Source: Melieria omissa (Eukaryota > Arthropoda > Insecta > Diptera > Ulidiidae). From it: 64,000 nt of DNA. Below, one piece after another: positions 44,007-54,529 of this stretch. The stretch lies in contig OZ020270.1 in NCBI GenBank assembly GCA_963971225.1, forward strand, positions 69,570,932 to 69,634,931, given 5' to 3'. Position 1 is the stretch's first letter; each line of letters begins with the position of its first letter. The notes beneath the pieces are model-generated. The model made no database searches. It saw only the letters and a list, made by a program, of their open reading frames with translations, and was not told where the DNA came from. The translations under genes were made by a program, and so were the position numbers.

Positions 44007-45169
44007 ATGCCTGTACCGCGAATGGGAGAGCGCGGATGGTCGGACCAGCAACTCCCTAATGGTAGTGCCGAAATGCAGAATCAACGAGGTCATCGAGGCA
44101 TACCATAACGCTCCAGTGGAGGGCACCTGGGTATCACCAAAACCGTCGCCAAAATAAAAAGACGATTCTACTGGGTAGGATGTCAGGAGTCTGTAGCCGA
44201 GTGGATTAAGAGCTGCGACCGATGTTCAGCCACGAAAGGGCCGACAAGAAGATCTCGAGGCCGCATGCAGCAGTACAACGTGGGAGCGCCCTTCGAGCGG
44301 ATTGCTATGGACGTCGCCGGCCCATTCCCAACTAGCAGTCAAGGCAACAAATATTCGCTGGTTGTAATGGATTACTTCAGCAAATGGCCCGAAGTGTACC
44401 CTATTCCTAACCAGGAGGCCACTACGATCTCGGAAAAGCTGGTAAACAACTGGGTAGCCAGGTTCGGAGTTCCGTTGGAGTTGTACTCAGATCAAGGCCG
44501 GAATTTCGAGTCTGCGGTATTCAAGGAAGTGTGTGAGCTGCTGGGGATAAAGAAAACGCGTACCACTTCTTGCACCCACAGTCCGACGGCATCGTGGAAC
44601 GCTTTAACCGGACACTGGAGGAGTACCTGCGGAAAGTGGTAAGCAGGACTCAAAAGGATTGGGACACTCATATTCCCCTGTTCCTGATGGCGTATAGGTC
44701 AGCCCCGCACGACACGATATCACTCACTCCAGCCCGAGCAGTGTTTGGCACGGAGTTGCGGTTACCCGCTGACTTGAAGTTCGGGGTAGTCGGCACAACG
44801 GGAGGCGCTAAGACGGACTACGTGGTCAATAAGCGGGCGGAACTGGAGGAAATTCACCAGTTTATAAGGAGCCGCACCAAACTGGTCAGCGATAAGGCGA
44901 AAGCCAGATACGATCTACGGGCCAACTCAGCAGGGTTCCAAGAAGGCGATTTGGTAATGTTCTACAACCTGCAGCGGAGGAAAGGTTTGTCTCCGAAACT
45001 TCAAGCGTCATGGGAAGGACCGTACGAAGTCGTGACTAGGATTAACGACGTGGTATACCGGATTCAACGTTGCAGCAATAGAGGCGCTAAGCTGAAGGTA
45101 GTCCATTTGGAGCTTCTGGCGCCTCATCACAGCGGAGCCTCGGCACTTGTTCGGGACGAACAAGTCTAA
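44007..45169 (+). pseudogene. gypsy copy 2 integrase, frameshifted
   Basis: The zinc-binding region lies near 44060-44230 but has a one-base loss near 44108. The core from 44265 has AMDVAGPF (Asp), YSDQGRNF (Asp) and, after another shift near 44570, HPQSDGIVERFN (Glu). The C-terminal domain to 45169 includes YDLRANSAGFQEGDLVMFYN and KLQASWEGPYEVV, an integrase C-terminal SH3-like fold. The stop is 11 bp before the 3' LTR. Confidence 0.9.
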
Positions 45170-45180
45170 GTGGTGGGCAG

Positions 45181-45604
45181 TGTAACGATAAGACAGTCTG
45201 TCGCTGTGCAAAGCAACCCTGCCGCTTCGCGCCGTGCTATAATTCAATGTGGCAACGACGGCCGCGATAATAACTTTTAGTCCAATCTGGCAACGATGAT
45301 CGCGATCATCAGGGAAACCTTTAGTCCACTCTGGAATGCGCGAGAACGGTCCGCGCGATGGCCCGACAGGTATAAAAAGCAGCCGGGTGCGGCGCAGCGA
45401 GTCAGTCTGGTTTTGACAAGCGAAGTTGCCACACGGAGTAATTAAGCAAATATTTAAGTGTACGAACAGTAAAGTGTAAAACTGTGAATAATGAAGTGAC
45501 TGTTGGTTTTGAATTGGCTGCGTTGGAATAATTAAAGTTGTTTCATTTTCAAATTGCACAATCCAGTGATACGTAACAGCCCACTAGACCTAGTATTCGT
45601 AACA
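45181..45604 (+). repeat. 3' LTR of gypsy copy 2
   Basis: 424 bp. The middle (about 45340-45460) resembles copy 1's LTR (GCCACACGGA, AATTAAGCAAAT) more than its own 5' LTR. Confidence 0.95.
45371..45377 (+). promoter_or_regulatory. TATA box in gypsy 3' LTR
   Basis: TATAAAA at the position equivalent to 39623 and 8406. Confidence 0.6.
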
Positions 45605-45748
45605 ATCTTGTCCGAAGTCAAATATTTTGAGTTGGCACCACCAACGCATCATATTTGGCAGTACTCGAGTGCTGCCTATCAATGCCGTTTTTTTTCTTTG
45701 TTTTTTGTTCCTCCTTTTTAAAGAAGAGTTGAAGTTTTGGTCAGATAG

Positions 45749-46620
45749 GCACACGAAATTCACTTTTTTCCATTTTCTTCTCAGTCAACGCGGTAGTCTG
45801 ATATTAACGGCTGTCAAAAACAAACTAAATGTCGCAGCTTGTTCAATTTTTGACAAGAGTCAACTGACAGTTGACTGTTGACGGGAGCAGTGTTGCCATT
45901 TCAATTAAGAGGCGGGATATTCAAAAAGGTCACGGACTTATTGACCCGCCCTCGTACTTTAAAAAGCAAATAATTGAAAGGAATCCCTAATCCCTAATAT
46001 CGGGAAAAGAGCAGACACAGTGAAGAGCTGATCACTGCCAGCACACACGGACTGTGTACGTGGATTGCAAAAAAACGCACAAAAATTGGCTTATGGGCCA
46101 GTTACTCATGACACAGAACATAAACTTAACCATAAACATAAACTTAGAAATTTTGAGCGATTACTCAAAACTTTATTTCCGTAAACATAAACTTAAAAAT
46201 CAGCTGATCAGCGGAGCGACAATATTGCCACTTCGATTTCTCCATCTCGTGAACAATCAAATTCAAACTTTTCGCGACATTTTTTTACTTGCTATTATTA
46301 AATGTTTGAGCCTCCAACGACTAAAATTATTAATATATTTACGAAACTAATAAAAATTGCAATCCATTTTGTATATTTTACAAATTATTTTAATTTGTTT
46401 ACTTTTCAATTCATTCCGAAGAGAGAGGCAACATTTTTTGCGTTTTCCGTAAACATAAACTTAGAAACCAAAACGAAACAGATTTGTTCTATGTTCTATG
46501 TCTCGGGTAACCAGTTGTACAGCTTTCGGGTATGCCAGGTCGTGCTAGCTGACAAGTAAAACTAAGTTATGTCATGAGTAACTGGCCCATTACTCTCCCA
46601 GTTTCCAATCGCTTTATCGC
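45749..46620. mobile_element. Unclassified ~870-bp insert in the BEL 3' LTR
   Basis: The BEL LTR is continuous in 18189-18475 but interrupted here. TAG occurs at both edges (45746-45748, 46621-46623). The ends show no clear inverted repeat. It contains the Harbinger-like MITE at 46094-46589. No ORF. Confidence 0.6.
46094..46589. mobile_element. PIF/Harbinger-like MITE (496 bp)
   Basis: The inverted ends begin TGGGCCAGTTACTCATGACA, with TTA on both sides (46091-46093, 46590-46592), the usual Harbinger target. AT-rich inside, without coding sequence. Confidence 0.8.
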
Positions 46621-46762
46621 TAGCCATTGCAATAAATGCGAGCAGCACGCACTCGGATTGGACTCCCGCTTTTTTATTTCTGGATTATTTCGGTTTGTTG
46701 GCTTGGAATATGGTTTATCGTGTTCAGAACCACCTGCACTGTGTGGTTTCCTGTACAAAAAG

Positions 46763-47199
46763 TGAGAAACAAATTCGTGACAAACAATTCAAAATCATAC
46801 GCTAAAGTTAATAGATATTCGATTGCTTTCCCTTAGTTCATGTCTCATTGAGCTTGCCGTTTCTAGTGCAGCAAGAAACAGTGACGGCAAGTTGAACCTA
46901 AACGCAGAGCTACAACTCAAGCAATTGAAGCCTTAAGGCTTTCAAGACAGTCAGCAAAAACTGAAATAAATTTATATTGAAACACGTTTCGACATACTTA
47001 TGAAGATTTTTAGCAAAAACGTATTTTTGCAATCAATTTGCTTTAAACCTGCTATAAAAAAAACAAATTGGAGAGATGGAAAACGTAAAAAAAACATAAA
47101 AATTTTGCATAGAACCACTTTATTTGCTTAATAAACACATAGAGGTGCCACGCAGTACAAAATGTTTCGGTCACGCAAATCTAGCACAGTAGGTCCCAT
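46763..47199. other. Flank right of BEL element A, no recognised gene
   Basis: Mixed AT-rich sequence up to the hAT-like end at 47200. Nothing supportable. Confidence 0.5.
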
Positions 47200-48145
47200 C
47201 AGTGTGCTTACTTAATTTTTCATTTGTGTGGTAAACTCAGTGAAAAAAATTTGGTAGATTTGAATGAAATGTGGCAGATTTTTTTTATTGTACATTAATT
47301 GTATTTTATTGCATTTGTATTTATTTATTGTATTTCATTGTATTTGTACATTAATTGTATTTTACGTTCTTCTATGCACTTTAATCTGTGCCGTGTTTCT
47401 TCCCATTGTTTTTTTGTATTGTTGACTAATTTTTTTTTTTCTTTTTTGGGAGCTCGGACTCGCAAATTTCAGCAGCACGTAAAACTTCTTCGAAAACCAC
47501 TCCGCTTTCCTTGTCAATAGTCTAGGAATGTCTGCGTTTTCATATTTGTGAAAATTTATTTCATTTATGAAAATTTATTTCAATTGTCAATGTTTAGTTC
47601 ATTTGTGACAGTTGTCAGCTGATTGATATCAGAGCTGTCTGAATTTTTAACGTCAAGAGGGTTCATGAAAGTTCCACGTTTTTTATTTTCTTTTTCAGCA
47701 TTTATTTTTGGCAAATAATAGAAGTTTTGACATTGATTATGACAGACGATATGTATTTTTGCGAAAACTTTAGTAAAAAGTAATTGTCTTGCCAAAAAAT
47801 CTACCACACCGAACGCAATTCATATCCCTTCTTCCGTTTGTGTTCGTACGGCTCTTGCAGCGCCTGAAGTATGCTATCAAAATTTGTACATTTGTGAGTA
47901 TTGCTCCCGCTTTTAACATAACATTTTCTGTTAGACGTCTGTACACGGCAAAACTGAGTTAACTCAGTTTTGAAAGTGAGTTAACTCAGTTTTTCATAAC
48001 AACAATTTCATGGGTATTTAGGCATTTAAATGTGATGTCAAACTGCAGTTGAGCGTAAACTGCAGTTAAGGCCCAATGGAAATAGGCTATAAAGCTCCAA
48101 TTTACTTAGAGTAATAGGTTGGTTAATAGAAAAATTTATGTTTAT
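47200..48145 (+). mobile_element. hAT-like element H, copy A (right end missing)
   Basis: It starts CAGTGTGCTTACTTAATTTT after GGTCCCAT (47192-47199). It matches copy B (61010-63949) through GGAGCTCGGACTCGCAAATT (near 47449) and TAATAGGTTGGTTAATAGAA (near 48111), then ends without an inverted end. Repeats of GGTAGATTT-like motifs near the end are typical subterminal sites. No transposase. Confidence 0.65.
47950..47971. repeat. 22-bp perfect palindrome plus repeat
   Basis: AAAACTGAGTTAACTCAGTT(TT) is a perfect palindrome, followed at once by a second GAGTTAACTCAGTTTTT. It lies inside hAT-like copy A. Possibly a protein-binding or subterminal site. Confidence 0.75.
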
Positions 48146-49383
48146 ATTAGAATTAAATGACACTCATACGCCACGTTGCGCTGCGCAAAAAAATTCACAT
48201 ATCGCAATTACACAGTCTGAATGTATTTTTTTTTTTTGGATTGGTGTCTTAAGAAAACTTGTTGGTCGTTAAAATATCTACAAACTTGCCGAAGACAGTA
48301 AAGCAATATTCGGAATGATTTAGGACCTATTAGCATTTGAAAATGAGCAAACTTTAAAGTCGGATTTCTCTTAAACTAGAGCCAATCCAGCCAAACGGCT
48401 GGTGGATCTCAACTCAGTATACCTATGAAAACTCGCTCTGTAAGTTCCCCCCATGTCTGAATTTTCGACTTGCACAGTGTACTTCTGAACTGCTTTGCCA
48501 AAGAAAAATATGCAAAACATGTTCAACATGTTATTCAGTCATGCTGAACTGGCCGAATATCTTTCTCCTTGTCGCCTTCAGTGTCGCTATCTTCACATTG
48601 AATTATCTAAACGACCATTTTTTCTATCAGTATCAGAAGCTTGGTTTTGTTCAGGGCCAAATGAAAGCGTGAAGCTGGCAGTATCGTTATTATTACCTCT
48701 AGCAGCATTAGTTTCCGCTATTGCTTAGACAATTTTTTTAGATAAATTTTCCTCTCTGATTTAACTCCAGCGTCGAAGTTCAAAACCAATGTCCACCTGA
48801 TCCTCAAAATAGCATTCCCTTCCTTTCATCTCTGCCACAGAAAACACCCAATCGAATTGATAAAAACCAGACTCGACAAGACCACAAAAGCTTCCTTCAC
48901 TTCAGGATTGTAATTGAATTGACACCAAAACACGGACAAAACCATGAATACAATGGATAAGTTTCAATTTTGACTATGTTCCAACATTATTCTGCAACAA
49001 AAATTCTAATTTATTAACCCAAAGAAAATAAAAGCCAACGCGAATGAAAAACACTTGGACCAGGTACATTTTGCGTCAGCTAATTTAAGTTACTATTAAC
49101 GGGATGGCACGAAAAAAATGCTTCAAATCGGGTCAGATGGAAAGCCTAGTTGAAAATATATATATAATATACAAAAAATATTTATAAACAATTCTGACAA
49201 AAATTACGTCGAAAATAACAAAAGAAACTAAAAATAACTGGCAATTTTGTATAAAAGTACACCATGGTCTGGCCAAGCCATGGTTTTGGGTTTTGTGCTT
49301 AGAAACGATCAGTTAAGGGTATCATGAAATATGAGCTGGATAGGTTAATTACAACATTACTAAAGTGGATCCAAAGTTCAATA
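48146..49383. other. AT-rich spacer without recognised gene
   Basis: No ORF with recognisable features. A T13 run lies near 48226. Nothing else seen. Confidence 0.5.
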
Positions 49384-52300
49384 TTTTTTTTTTTTTTTTT
49401 TTTTTTTATAGACGAGCCAACGCGCAGGGGATGACCCCTATAAATGCGAGGCATTGCGCTGGTTCAGGAAGGATATATAGGTTGGGAGATAGGAAGTTGG
49501 GTGAAGAATTTATGGACTCTTGCCTTGAATCCATCAAGATCATAGGTGCTGGGAAAAACATCTGCAGGGAGACCATTCCACAATCGCGCTGTTCGGGCCA
49601 GGAACGAACTTTCTCTGTAGTGCGTAGTGCGCTGGAACATCGTTTCGACGTGGAATGCATGGGCGCCAGTGTTCAAACGGGTTGCCCGTGGGAATACCCG
49701 GAGTGATGGCATCAAGCTGCTCATCTCCACTGAGCAATTACCGAAAAAGTATCGGTAGAATAACACCACACATGCCACGTTTCGACGATGCTCCAAGGAG
49801 TCAATAGAGTTGGATGCCCTACTGTCCCCTATTAGTTTGATCGCACGGTTTTGCACCCGATCCAGGAGCTCCAAATGGGTTTTCGAAGCCCCTGCCCATA
49901 GGTGCGAGTTAAACTCCATTTTAGGTCGGATATAGGTGGTATAAATAATGCGGAGATCGGACGGGGTGAAATATTTTTTGCACCGCTTTAAAAAGCCGAG
50001 GCACTTGGCTGCTTCTTTCGACACGCCAAATATATGATCGTTCCAACGTAGGTCGTTCTTAATGGACATGCCCAGAACATCAAGAGCTGCCGATTCCGCA
50101 ATACTCACACCATCCATAACCAGGGATGTGTTGGAATGTTGGGAGACTCGCTTGTGGGATAACAGGCAACATTGGGTCTTGCGAGGATTAAAATCGACCC
50201 TGTTCGCTTGACCCCACTTGGTGATTGTTTGTAGGTCGCTATTAAGTGTGTCATTCATACGGCGCCGTTCTCTCTCAATCTCCACAGAGCTGGGGCGTTT
50301 TGTGAAGGAGTATGAATGACAAATAGTGCTGTCATCCGCAAACGAGTAGATGGGATTCTTCGTCGACGACAATAGGTCGTTGATGAAGATAAGGAAAAGG
50401 GTTGGAGAAAGGACCGAACCCTGCGGCACTCCCGCGCTAAGGGAATGCTTTTCCGAGGCTATGCCGTCTATTACAACACGAATAGAGCGATCATAGAGGA
50501 AGCTCGTTATCCAACGAGAGAAGATACTACCGACGCCATAGGCAATCAATTTTGACACGAGTGCTTTATGCCACACTCTGTCAAAGGCCTTGGAAATATC
50601 CAATGCAACAACCTTGCTTTCACCGAGGTTTAGAATGCTATGGTTCCATTTCTCGGTGAGGACCGCCATAAGGTCTCCCGTTGATCGTTGTCTTCGGAAG
50701 CCGTATTGGCGGTCACTTAGCAGTCTATTGTGCTCCAGATACTTCACAAGGTTGAAGTTTACAATGCTTTCCATTACTTTGGAAAGCACCGAACAGATTG
50801 CTATAGGTCGGTAGTTCGCAGGGTCAGTAGTCTTGCCTTTTTTAGGAACTGGTTGAACATTTGCTACCTTCCAGCATGTCGGAAATACACCTGTGGTGTA
50901 TGACATGTTGAAAAGTTTGCGTAATGGACAAGCCAGCGAAGTAGCGCACTTTTGCAAAACAAGGGCATGAATGCCGTCCGGCCCTGAAGCCTTATTTACA
51001 TCGAGATTTGCAAGCACTCTTTTAACTACCCGTGTCCGAAAATGAATTTCTGGCATAGAGCAAGATACGTTCTCGACTACGGGTAGTGGTTGATCGCTGG
51101 GGGGCAGAGATGAATTCTCTGCGAAAATTTTAGCCAACAAATTAGCTTTATCAACCGAGTGAGTGATGATTTGATCATTGTTAAGGAGAGTTGGAATTGA
51201 AGACGATGTTTGATTCTTCACCTTCTTAACGAATGACCAGAAGTTCTTACTACCACGCTGGCATTGAAGAACTTTTTTCCTTTGGCGCTGTTCGTGCAGA
51301 AACTTTTGGCGCTTTAGGATGGCATTGCATCGATTTCTAGCCTGTTTACGCAGCTGTTCAGTGGCGGCATTTTTATTTGCCTGCCATGTTCTGAAAGCTT
51401 CCTCTTTGGACCTGACAGCAATTCTGCATGTCTCATTAAACCAGATATTGTCCTTGGGTTTAATGCAAACCAGCTTATTAGGGATGAAGGACCGCATTCC
51501 TAATAATATAATTTCTTCAACCATTTTGGCTGCGGCATTTATGTTTCTATCAAGAAAACACAATTTCCAATTGAAGTGGGTGAAAAAATCGTTAAGTCCA
51601 CTCCAGTTAGCTTTATCATACTTCCACATTAAGCGCTTCGGGGCTAAAGGCGAAGCATTGCGGATAGAAGAGTATGAAAAAGACGCCAAAATGGTGCAAT
51701 GGTCCGAGTTTCCAAGAGGTGCGTGCATTTCAACATCATATTTTTCATGATGTGAAGTGAGAAAAAGGTCTAGAGTATTGAGAGCTTGCCCCTCAACGCA
51801 GGGGATATGCGTTGGTTCATGCACTATTTGAGTCAAGTTATTAGACTCGGCAAAGACCTCGACATACAAGCCTTCAGGAGTTGTGCGGCTGGAATGGCGT
51901 AGCCAATCGGAATTATGAATATTGAAATCACCAGCAACTACAATTTCACTATTCGGATACGATTCCAGAATATGGGAAATAGAATCAGAGAGAAGATCAA
52001 ACTTGTTATAAGTAAAATCTCTCCCTGAATTCGGGCTTCTGTACAGAAAGCAAAAGTGCAGAATGTGCGACTGGATATTGAATTTAACCCACATGGAGCT
52101 AAATTCGGCATCCGTCGTGTAAAGTTGTTGCTGGCACTGGTACGCAACATTACTGCACACAGGGCAAGACCCCTGTGGGGAGAGAATAATGGCAGTAGGT
52201 GGTACCCTGGGATGTGGAAATCCAGTGGATCTGCATCCTCACACACCTGGGTCTCACCTAGTGCCATTACATGGGGTTTGTGGAGATTTATATACGCGTA

Positions 52301-52870
52301 TATTGCGAAAAAGTTCGCCCTGAGCCCGCGCACGTTGCAGAAGGCTATACGAAATTTGTCCAGCACCATGACCTGGGTGGGTTAAAGGACAAGGAAAGCA
52401 GTCGGAAATGCGATCTGATGCACTGGAAAATTGATGATGCCCTGTGGTAAGTGTTATGCCTTTACCACAGAGCAGTCAATTTCCCAGTGTCGAACAGGAC
52501 CGCATGTAGCGCTACTAAAAACGGACGGAGGAAAAAGACAACACGGGAAAAAAACACAGCAACAACACAACGCGGACGGAGGTCGAATTGGCGGACAGCA
52601 AGAATAACGGCACACTGCACTTAATATTTGTGCGCAAGACGCGTTTAATTTATTTATTATTATTTATTTATTGATTGGGCCGCGCGATTTTGGCCGGCCA
52701 CAACGCGATAGCAGCGACCGTCGGACATTGAACGACACACTAAACATTTGTTTATACATTAAACACGCGCAAACACGAATAAACAGAAAAAAACCGCGGA
52801 GCTACGAAAGGGCACGTCTGCCCACGCGAATTCTTCTTCAAATATGGTCTGACCAGAACCGGATGCCCGC
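49384..52870 (-). mobile_element. Jockey-superfamily (CR1/Jockey-like) non-LTR retrotransposon
   Basis: Minus strand. The 3' poly-A appears as T24 at 49384-49407. A long endonuclease-RT ORF follows (52369 to 49464). Upstream of the ORF, 52370-52870 is non-coding, with no gag, so the copy is either 5' truncated or of a type whose ORF1 is lost. The 5' end is only approximate, and no target duplication could be matched. Confidence 0.78.
49464..52369 (-). pseudogene. Endonuclease-RT ORF2, nearly intact (one frameshift)
   Basis: The start at 52369 opens MVLDKFRIAFCNVRGLRANF. A one-base shift near 52160 separates the first ~70 codons from an uninterrupted 898-codon frame ending at 49464. Motifs: endonuclease IVVAGDFNIHNSDWLRH and NSDHCTILA; RT KASGPDGIHA, NYRPIAICSVLSKVME, AGVPQGSVLSPTLF and the catalytic FADD (SFADDSTICHS, near 50330). 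The C-terminal thumb and tail end with RLWNGLPADVFPSTYDL. No RNase H. It is the least damaged long RT frame in the window, so the insertion may be fairly young. Confidence 0.9.
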
Positions 52871-53412
52871 AGAAAATGATTAAAAAAATCAGCATTGCAT
52901 TTGTTCTCGCAGAGTAGTTGTATTTTCAGTGTTCCCAAAAGTATCGACTACTTACCAAGGTAGTAATTAAACGCAGGCTTCATGCCAACCCTGCATCAGC
53001 TGTTGAAATTTGAAAAAAAGGCACTTACATTTTTTTGGGTGAATTGTGTGTAAACAGGGAAACATGGTCACCTCTATCATAATTAAATTTGAGAACGTCA
53101 TACATTTTGTAAATGTTGGATTTCTTTTACAAAGCTGGTGTTTTATGCTTTTGAAAATACGTCTTTTGAGTTTTTCGTAATTCTATTAGAAGGTGTTTTC
53201 AAAATGTAATAACTCAAAACAAAGTTGAATTTTTAAGTTGGGATTTTATGACTTAAAAATACATGTCACTAAAATTTTTTGGTTTAAGAAGTTTATGTTA
53301 GTATATGTATACATATATGTATGTATGTACAATTATATTCAACATATATTAAAAATAATACGCAAACTGGGGTTTTTGCATATCCCCCCCCTTCCCGAAA
53401 TCCTGGGGACGC
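52871..53412. other. AT-rich spacer ending in a hAT-MITE right end
   Basis: No gene recognised. CCTGGGGACGCCACTG at 53401-53416 resembles the right end of the hAT MITE at 18029-18043, so a related MITE may abut BEL relic B. Its left end was not found. Confidence 0.45.
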
Positions 53413-53791
53413 CACTGACCCAGTATATTCGGCAGAAGTATTGGATTCCTCGTATAAGGGATGAGCTCAAAAGATTCTTACACAAATGTGTGGTGTGCGT
53501 GCGTTACAACTACAAGCTGGAGTAACAATTGATGGCGAATTTACCAGCCGATCGAGTGCAAGTGGGCAAGCCTTTTTTACGTTCTGGGTTAGACTTTGCG
53601 GGGCCATTCAATGTCAATTTGAGGGTGCGAGATGATGACGTAGCGAAAAGCAAATGCTGGATCGCGATATTTGTGTGCCTGAAGATCCGAGCTATTCATA
53701 TTGATATGGTGCTAGATCTAACTACTCAGTCATTCATTGCGTGCTATGAGAGATTTATCGGAAGACGTGGAAGATGTGAGCGCATGTACAG

Positions 53792-54217
53792 TAAGGTGGG
53801 TCGCGAAAAAAAATTGGTGTTGTCACCACCTAAAAATAAAATTCAGAGTGTTTAATGACTATTTCGAAAATATTGCGATTCTGAGGTAAGCCAATTGTGA
53901 GCGGTTTTGCTTCAAAAATACCTCTAATTATCATGTTAACTCAATAAATTAACAAAAAAAATGTTTACAAAATATGTGCAATCCAAGAACTCCTGAAGGT
54001 TTATCTAACCAAAAAAAATTATTCGAAAATGTCCAACAACAAAAAAGTTACACCCAAAAAACATGATAATTAGAGGTATTTTTGAAGCAAAACCGCTCAC
54101 AATTGGCTTACCTCAGAATCGCAATATTTTCCAAATAGTCATTAAACACTCTGAATTTTATTTTTAGGTGGTGACTGAAACGTGATTTTTATTTTGTATG
54201 GAGTGCGACCCATCTTA
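53792..54217. mobile_element. Palindromic MITE with 8-bp target duplication
   Basis: The ends are TAAGGTGGGTCGC and GCGACCCATCTTA. ATGTACAG stands at 53784-53791 and 54218-54225. Inner arms are inverted over long stretches (for example TAAGCCAATTGTGAGCGG near 53890 and its complement near 54095). It can fold almost end to end. No ORF. The 8-bp flank points to hAT type. Confidence 0.85.
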
Positions 54218-54529
54218 ATGTACAGTGACAACGCGACGACGCACTATGGCCCAACGGTCGGCAAAACGTTGCAAAAACAAAAAATTTCATGAAATCGTTC
54301 GATAAAATGAATACACGCATCTTATTGAAATTACGAGATGTAACTTTCATTAAATTCGGATTAGTAGTTTGGGAGGTAGAGCCGCTCAATGTTGACAATT
54401 TTTCCACATCGAGAAAAATGTGTATTTTTTGGTTTTTTTTCATCTTCAAGATTGATTTGTATGTAAATGAAGCGGCCGATCGATAACTTGTTGGTTTTTT
54501 CTAAAAGGTACGTTAATTGTTAATATAAT

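Larger units (their letters stand above)
39433..45604 (+). mobile_element. Ty3/gypsy LTR retrotransposon, copy 2 (complete length, 6.2 kb)
   Basis: The 5' LTR is 39433-39850, primer site 39853-39870, gag 39928-41577, pol about 41616-45169 and the 3' LTR 45181-45604. No env. It is the same family and orientation as copy 1. Flanks are AATAAT-AT on the left and AT-CTTG on the right in a BEL LTR that elsewhere reads AATAATATCTT, so only AT is clearly duplicated; the expected 4-5 bp is not evident. Stops and frameshifts make it inactive. Confidence 0.93.
26055..46757 (+). mobile_element. BEL/Pao LTR retrotransposon A, expanded to 20.7 kb by nested insertions
   Basis: The 5' LTR (26055-26341) is preceded by AAAAG (26050-26054), and the 3' LTR ends at 46757 followed by AAAAG (46758-46762). 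A 5-bp target duplication is the BEL norm. Between them come the leader with minisatellite, an F element (26891-36177), the gag start (36258), decayed pol (36375-39417) and the 3' LTR (39420-46757), itself split by a gypsy and another insert. Internal deletions removed most of gag and part of integrase. Its own sequence totals only about 4.2 kb. Confidence 0.8.
39420..46757 (+). repeat. BEL element A 3' LTR, split by two insertions
   Basis: LTR parts are 39420-39432, 45605-45748 and 46621-46757, collinear with 26055-26341. The gypsy element entered after 13 bases. A second insert (45749-46620) lies between GATAG and CCATTGC. Confidence 0.85.

Noticed and set aside
43724..45180. An env gene in gypsy copy 2
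   Set aside because: The region after RNase H is fully accounted for by integrase and its C-terminal domain, and the stop lies 11 bp before the LTR.
45605..45640. A 4-5-bp target duplication for gypsy copy 2
   Set aside because: Left flank AATAATAT and right flank ATCTTG share only AT when compared with the unoccupied BEL LTR. I could not support a proper duplication.
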